From Aradus depressus (lineage: Eukaryota; Arthropoda; Insecta; Hemiptera; Aradidae), in assembly GCA_963662175.1 (NCBI GenBank), contig OY759222.1, positions 15,200,222-15,264,221 on the forward strand: a stretch of DNA of 64,000 bases. Reading direction: 5' to 3'. Positions within the stretch are counted from its first letter, which is position 1; each line of letters starts with the position of its first letter. The translations under genes and the position numbers were made by a program. Positions 27,601 to 36,600 of this stretch are shown here, piece by piece. The notes beneath the pieces are model-generated. The model was not told the DNA's origin, made no database searches, and saw only the letters and a list, made by a program, of their open reading frames with translations.

Positions 27601-30600
27601 CTGCATGGCAAATATTGGCAAGGGTGGTCACCGCTTTGCAATTACTTGCTACAATGACCACCGCTGCTCAGCCTTAAATGTTATTCTTACATAAACAAAA
27701 TAACAATATTCCCTTTTTCCGGGATTTGAAGGCCTCATTTCCCGGTGAGTGATTGGAAATTGCAATGACATGAATGTACTGTCGAAGAATTGCCTAGGAT
27801 TCGCATGAGAGGTATTATGAGAAAAAGTCGAAGTTCTCCGGGCAACGCCGGGTAATACTTCATTATAAATTCAGAATTTTCTTACACAACCCAAAAGTTA
27901 ATTATGAATAATTAATATTTGTTTTTATTTCTGCTAAAAATAATTATTTTTACAATAGTGTCATTGTTCTAGAGGAATGTGGGCTTCACTTATCAATGAC
28001 TTCAAGCACAGAGAAGATCATTCATTATACGTAGTTGTCTGGACGATATCACATCACACATCTAAAACACGAATGGTACATTCTATATACGACTATAACA
28101 CGTTCAGTTATATCACCTGGATAGGTGCCATCAAATCAATCATTCTCTATCTTTCTTTTTTTTTTTTTCTGTGGGAGTTAGTTTAGCACTGAGTGACACA
28201 TTGCAATAAGCTAACAATGAAGTTACATTTTGAAAACTTTCATCGCCCCCTTTTCAAGATATTGATAAATAGTTTTCTTTATTCTTATGTAACCGTTCAT
28301 ATTATCTCATATACCTACAGTCCAGAGAGGTAATCACCCTCAGGAGAATCAGGATTCAGTTACTAGTATTGCTTCCCTGTTTATACAAATGTATGTAGAA
28401 GGAGGTTCTGTCGGGTAAAAGAAAATGCAAAATTATTTGGCCAACGTTTCGAAAACTATTTATTTTCTTCTTCAGGGCCTACAGAATATAAACAAACAAA
28501 TTAGACATTATGGACAATGATATAAACAGATACTTTATAATAATTTGAAAGAGAGATGGAAACAATTTTTTAACATAAATGAAAGAGAGAAAAATAATAA
28601 TAATAAATAAATAATAAAAATAAATACAACTTTTGAAAGTAGTAATAAACTATAGAAAACAATATATATCTCTCTAAATAACTAAAAAATAAAAATTACC
28701 TTTTGTTTAGTTGTTTAGAGAGATATATCGTGGGCGTACAAGGAAAATCAGCTAAGTCCAAATACTTCTAGCTGCACTTAATGGATTTTCTCAGACAGCA
28801 AACATTTCACATAGGACTTGATATGAAACCGTATTGTCATTTCAAGCTGTTCAGTGAATATTTTGGACCTGGAGAGTTTTTAAAATGAAGAAGAAAGCAG
28901 TTTCGGACTTGCCGCAAATATGCATTTTAACAAAAATGGACAGCTGATTTTCCTTCTACGCCGACGATATATTTTTTTATGTAGTTTATTACTACTTTCA
29001 AGAGTTGTATTTATTTTTATTATTTATTTATTATTATTATTTTTCTCTCTTTCATTTATGTTAAACAATTATTTCCATCTCTTTTCCAAATTATTATAAA
29101 GTCTCTGTTTATATCATTGTCCATAATGTCTAATTTGTTTGTTTATATTCTGTAGGCCCTGAAGAAGAAAATAAATAGTTTTCGAAATGTTGGCCAAATT
29201 TTGCATTTTCACACGACAGAACCTCGATTTCCTTCTACATTGAAAAGATACTGTCGAGTCTATTAATCAATACAAAGTAAGTTTAATATTCATGTTTTAC
29301 GATCCTTTCCAAAAAAAAAAAAAAGTTGATGAATCACTGGCTATGTACTTCCTCAGAACGAATTAATCTATCAAATTTTCGAAATTCCACCAAAAACAAT
29401 CGACCATCTGGGCTACAAATCAATGACTTCTTGTTGATTCCTCACATCAAACGTTAATGAGGTTGAGCCCCCCTTCCTTTAGTCCGAATCCCCTGAAAAT
29501 TAATAGGTGTCACCCCTATGGAATATCGAATTTAAATATAAAATTTCGTATCGATACATTCATGCTATCGGGAATTATCGTGTCAGACACTTTTACTTCT
29601 TCAGATATACGAAGTATAATGAAAATGAAATTAAAATAAACTTTATTATTCTGGAACCGAGTTCCCCTAAGAATAAATACATATAGAGTAAAGAACAGGA
29701 AACAATGAAATATAGTATCACTATAATCAGTGGAAGAAGAGAGATGAGAGAAAGAGGGCTCGACACGAATACCCTAAATAACTGCCGAATTATGAATGTG
29801 TCGACACAAAATTTAGTTGTGAGTATTTAGAAGCCACGATAAGTCAAATATAGAGTTTTAGCCCAAAGGGTCGATAGCCTCTGGAGGGAAAATATAATTG
29901 ATTAATTCGTGCTGAGGAAAACTTTTTATAACAAAATAACATATTTTCATTAATTCATGAACGTTAGTGCAGCATAGGACTGGCAAACCTCTAGGAGAGC
30001 GGGTAAAAGCCATCGGCCTTATTGTCAACGTCTACAGAGGTCCTTGTTAGGCCGGATAAGGGAAACACGAAGTTAACCCTGGCAAAGTCAAGGGTAGTTC
30101 CCATGGGTAGGCTCCACCTCGTTAGAGCTGCCTTGCGTCTCGCTTGTCTTGTGTTCTACGTTCCGCTTTTCGCACACCAACAACACCACATCCTACCACA
30201 ACGAAAAGTTACTGATCTAATTTGATACATCCCACAAAAAAAGTGTCTCTATAAATTGCAACTCTTTCGAAAGTTTTACAATTTTGGGTCTTTCACAGTG
30301 ATTTTATTCCAATTTTGGATCCTTTGACAGTTATTTTATTCCAATTTCTTGCCAAAAATCCCATACTACTTTCCCAGGTACACGATGTATAGGGAAGTTA
30401 TGTAATCAGGCAAAAGTTTTGGTCTATCTATCTATTTAGTTTTCATTGAAATTTCATGTCCTCCGAACCTCTGAACCTAATGCACTCCTGATGGAATGAA
30501 CTTAATGCACTCCTGATGGAATTAACTTAATGCACTCCTGATAGAATGAACTTAATGCACTCCTGATGGAATTAACTTAATGCACACCTGATGGAATGAA

Positions 30601-33600
30601 CTTAATGAACTTGAATGAACCCCAGAACCCTCAATGACAGTGGGGATTAGGGGGAGACACAAAAAGTCTAATAACTGACGTTGTAATGAATGTCTCAAAG
30701 TTTCATTTGTAAACTCACATAAGGACACCTATTAATTTTTCGCGAAAACAGCTGACGAGGGGATCTGAGGGAGCTCGACTCAAAAATTGCAATAACTGCC
30801 GACATAATGAATATATCGACATTAAATTTAATTTTTAAAATCAAAACCCCATGAGGACAATTTCTGTTAAATATCAGCAAAATCGGTAGAAGGGAAGGGG
30901 GTTCAGGGGAGGGGCTCAACTCAAAAACACTAATAACTAGCCGATGTAATGAATTTATCGACAATAAATTGAGTATAAGGATTTAAGAGCCTCTATGTAA
31001 GTCAACTGTTGATTATTAACGCAAAACATGTTTTGGAGGAGGAGTGAAATTCGTAATGGGGAAGTACCGGTGATTCCTTCTTCCCCTCGCCTCCTTCAGC
31101 CCTTCCTCCCTTGGAGCGGCTCAGGTCCATCTCCAACCTTGGCTATAGCTTCCTTATCCTCACACCGCCTCACTTGACCTCGTCGTCCTCTCCTCTCTTG
31201 TCCTTAGCCAACACATACTAATAACACACTATTATCACTAACTGACTGCCATTTTTTCCCTAATCCCCACGCTCCTGCCTTGGCCTAACTATTACCCTTT
31301 TAAAAATCATTCTAGACATTTTCACGTCTCCGGGACTACCGTCAAATCAACAACATGACATTAGATTTGCAAGGATTTACAAATTAATAACAATTCCTTT
31401 TTTGGCACTAGAGGGCGCCGGTACTGAGCAGAGCCGTATACTAGGTGCAATACAATTTAGTGCAGACAAAATTTAAATATATAGTAGGATCGGGCTCATG
31501 TCCACCAGAGCGACGAAAGAGCACTCTGGTAGTAGGCGATATGACCTCGTAGTTAAAGCCTTGGCATGAGTCACAATAACTAACTCTTTTAGCATGGGTT
31601 GGACTTATAACTTTCTAGGTTAATTTGGCATTAACGAGGGTCCACCATTTTTATATATAAAGGTAAATTTGACGTTATTTAGTTAATTATTAGTCTTTTT
31701 TTTATTTTTATTTTTTTTATATTGGCTTTATGTACGAGCATTAGAACGAGATTCGAACCCGCAGCCATAACCAAGCCGTAGTAGTATTATTAACTACAGT
31801 AGTAGTATTTTAGTATACAATATATATACTATTCTTCTCTCTCTATATATAATATACTTTAGTAGTAGTATTTTTAATCTTAAGCATTAGTTACCATTGA
31901 CCAGAAGTCTTTAAATGACCGTTGACACGCTACCGCCATTGAAACTACGCCAATTAGGATTTCAAGTGATGTCTTTCAATTCCACCCCGTTTCTTAGGTG
32001 GTTCTCACACCAGAGCAACCGGCAACTAGCGTCAGGGAACTAGCAACCGGAAACAAGCAACAGGCAACTAGCAACCGGAAACAAGCAACAGGCAACTAGC
32101 AACCGGAAAATAACCCTCGGCAACTTTCATCGCTATAGCCATTTCACATTGAATTAGTTGGAGCGTCTCACACCAAGCCAACACAAGCTTGTACGAAATT
32201 GAAACTCAAATCACTGGCCAGTCGACGTACCGGTTGAAAGGAACTAAAATTGCTTGAAAAAAGTAACTTCTCACCTCCGAATTTATCAAAAATAATTACA
32301 AAAATTGAAATATTAAATAAATGAAGATTATTTTTGTGCCGGTATTTCTCCATATGGGGTTAGTCAGAGGTTATATCGCCTTCTACCAGAGCACTCTTTC
32401 GTCGGTCTGGTGGACATGAGCCCAACTCCGCAATGGAAGTCCTAAATTTTCCACACCCTAAATTTTTATTTAACTAAGTTTAGGCTGGGGGGGACTTAAC
32501 ACAAAAAATCTAATAACATGCAAGGAATGCATCGACACAAAAGTTCATATAACTAAACTTTCGAATAACTAATAAACTGTGATCTTCTCTTTTTGAAAAA
32601 AAAAGTATAACTCATAAATTTTTTTAATGTCCTTCCCCACTTCTTGAAGTCAATAGATACAATAAAAAAATTTAAACTTCAACTAAAAATGTTTATGTTA
32701 GAGGAAACTCTTTACACGGAAACGGAATTTTATTCTCACTGTTCAAAAAGAATAAAATAATCACAACAAAGAATCGTGTTTCATATCCAAAAACATTATT
32801 TGATACAATGCTTTCATTTTTATTTTTTGGGCAGAGTTCCTCCACACCTTAAAGGTCAGTCGAATATACGTTATTATTTTATTTATTCATTTATAATTGA
32901 TTAATAGATATACCTATTTATTATATATATTTTTTTTTTATAAATTGTTATAATTACATTGTTTTCTTTTTTCTTTTCTATGTGTCGCACATTGGGACCT
33001 GACGAAGGAACGTAAGAACGTCCCGAAACATCGTTGGGTTAAAGACACTCCCGAAGAGTTTGTTGAAAAATAGTTAATATCAATTTTTATTAAATTGAAA
33101 AATGTGTCTACTTATTATAAATGTATATACGTATTATTTATTTTTTTTATACTCATATATTTTTAAGAATTTATTTATTCAGTTTTGATTCATTTCATTT
33201 TACTTTTTCAAATAGTTTCGTTATTACTAATCGTATGTGTGTTTGACTCAAATACTTATAAATCTAATTTGTTAACTATTTTAATGTGTACATTTTTTTT
33301 TTCGTATCCTATTACTATGTATTGGTTTAACGGAAATAAATTTATTATTATAAGTAAATCCAAAACCCCATAAGAACGATACCTGTTATTTCGACAATTC
33401 TTATCAATAACAGCCGATGTAATGAATGTACCGACACAAAATTTAGTACAAGGATTTATAAGCCCCTCAATTATTGATTTTTATGCCAAACGGTCGATTC
33501 TTTTTAGAGCAAGAGCAAAAACATAATTAAATAATTCGATCTGGGGAAGTACATCAACTGTGATTCACCGACGACTTTAAATTAAAAAAATAAAATTGGA

Positions 33601-36600
33601 AAATAAAAAAAAAGTGACTAGAAAGAGGACTGGATTGGCGATGTACCAACCAGAGGTGTAGAAATCTGCACCCAGGAGGAACTAACAATGGAAGACTTGC
33701 ATAATTGCAAACACAAGCAATACTGCATTAGACCGGCAAGCATAGCTGCAACAGTTCAAACATTATGTTAATTCTATGAGTTAAGGGGGAAAAAGTAGTA
33801 GGTGATTTATTGGCAAGTTTTCGCTCTTCCTCCAAAACCAAACGACCGATTGCGCTAAATATCAACAGTTAACTTACATAAAGACTTCTGAAACCTCATA
33901 CTAAATTTTGTGTTTATATATTCATTAGAACAGGAGTTAGTATGTTCCGGTTTTGTGAAATGAGTCTTCAAATATACAAATGACATACATAAGACAAAAG
34001 AACCTGTCCTGTTTCATGACTCGGAAACAAAACAAAAACCAAATCGTCAGTAAATCACTAGCAATTTACTTCCCCAGGACGAATTAATCAATTAAGTGTT
34101 CGCTCTCCCTTAATTTACATAGGGGCTTTTGAGTCATAATAAATTTCGTGTCGATACATTCATTACAACAGCAGGTATTGGGACTTTTAGGTTGAGCCCT
34201 TACAGACGGTTCTAGACAGAAGGACTCAAGGAGGGGGTGTATGGATCCCGTGTCTGAAGTACGGTGTTTCAAGCGGATATGATGGCGATCCTGGAATGCG
34301 CGTCTAGAAGAGAGGTAATGAACAGTGGACATGGAGGAGGTGAAAATCTTCTCCGATAGTCCTTGACAGAGCGGAAATCAGATCAAAGCTGGTAAGGGAG
34401 TGCGCAAATCAGTTAAATACCCTAGGAAACTGCATTTGCTCAGGATACGCGCGAACGAGATTCCCCATTTTTGGTAAAGATGTAATGACAGAAGAGGATT
34501 TTAGAAGATTGGACCATAGGAGCATTCTCAGGTTCATTAAGGAAACTGGGAGACTGAGCACTTCATGAAGGGCTTGACTCAGGTAGTATAAACATACAGG
34601 TAATAAAATAAGGGGGAAGCCCAGCGCTTCAAAGGATAATATAAGAGCACTGGATGCTTAGGTCCCTAGGTGAAAAACACCAGCCCACCACATATATATA
34701 CAGTCGACTCTCGATAATTTGACACTCGATAATTTGAAGTTTTGTCCAGGTCCCTTGAAAAACACTCGATGAATTGAAAAAAAATTAATGTACATTTGGT
34801 TCCCTCGGTAATTTAAAGTTGTAGCAATGGCATCTTACTTGCAAACACTATAATTTGAAGTGAGCGCTCCCCAACACTCTATAATTTGAAGTGAGGGCTC
34901 CCCAACACTCTATAATTTGAAGTGAGGGCTCCCCAACACTCTATAATTTGAAGTGAGGGCTCCCCAACACTCTATAATTTGAAGTGAGGGCTCCCCAACA
35001 CTCTATAATTTGAAGTGAGGGCTCCCCAACACTCTATAATTTGAAGTGAGGGCTCCCCAACACTCTATAATTTGAAGTGAGGGCTCCCCAACACTCTATA
35101 ATTTGAAGTGAGGGCTCCCCAACACTCTATAATTTGAAGTGAGGGCTCCCCAACACTCTATAATTTGAAGTGAGGGCTCCCCAACACTCTATAATTTGAA
35201 GTGAGGGCTCCCCAACACTCTATAATTTGAAGTGAGGGCTCCCCAACACTCTATAATTCGAAGTGAGGGCTCCCCAACACTCTATAATTTGAAGTGAGGG
35301 CTCCCCAACACTCTATAATTTGAAGTGCCCACCTCTGATGTGAGTCATGCACAGACCTGTCCTTTGTTTACATACCCTGGACTAGATTAATTGAGTTTGC
35401 TAATTCTAATTTTTAAAATTAGCTCCAAAAAGAATAAATGTCTTTCAATTGGTGAGAAACTGCGTGTTATAGAAGCTGTGGAAAATGGAATATTGAAAAA
35501 AGATGTTGCAAAGCAGTTCAATATTTTACCACCTACATTGCAATCCACATTTTAAAAAATAAGGATAAAATCACCACACATTTATGAACGTACATAAAGA
35601 CTTTTAATCACACTCTTATTTATTTGAATTTTTTCTTTACTCCGTCTTGGTTATTTGAACTCTTATTATTTTGAACTTTTCCTCTGGTCCCTTGAGTTTC
35701 AAATTATCGAGAGACAACTGTAAAATATACAGATGGCTATAATCAGATGGCTCAACTTATATATTATATAAGTTGAGCCATCTGATTCCGCCCTTCCCCT
35801 TGACCGATTTGGCTGAAAATCAATAGATGTATTTATTTCGTTCTCGACACACATATAAAATTTGGTGTCAATTAGACATTCTTTTTTTTTTTAATTTTTA
35901 AAACCAGGGGTTTGGGAAACAACAAATTCTGGTGAAAACTCAACATCGATTTCTGGCCGATTATATAACTTCCCCTATACTTCCTATAACTGAGGAAATA
36001 AAAGTCATTAAAAAAATCACTGCCAAAAATGCATTCAGATAACAGGAAATTGCAGAGATTACATTTTTACGGGGAGAAAACTATGTTGCACTTGTTAATT
36101 TGCATGTAATCGCTAATCAATTTGGAAGGAAAGTTGGTAGAGGAAGGAAAGTTATCCTAGAATCATTACAACTTTCTTTATATTGTACACAGCTTAATTT
36201 TCCATCAATTATCAATTAATAATTAATATAATATTTATTAGAGGGCGCCGGTAGCTCAGTGGTATGCGTGCTTGTCTTCTGAGCTCAAGAACGTGGGTTC
36301 GAACGACCGAGGCCCTTAATTTATTTTATCTGGAAGGTAAAATAAACTTAAGCACGCCGTCCTTCGGATGGGACGTTAAGCGATGGTCCCGAGCGTGTAC
36401 GATGTCAGGTACTCGTTAAAGACCCCTGCCCTAGATGAATAAAAATTTAGGGTAGACAAAATTTAGGACTCCCACAGTTGAGTCGGGCTCATGTCCAACA
36501 GAGTCGCGAAAGAGCGCTCTGGTAGTAAGTGATATGACGTAGTTAAAGCCCGGGCATGAGTCATAAAACCTAACCTAACCTATAATATTTAATTATTTGC

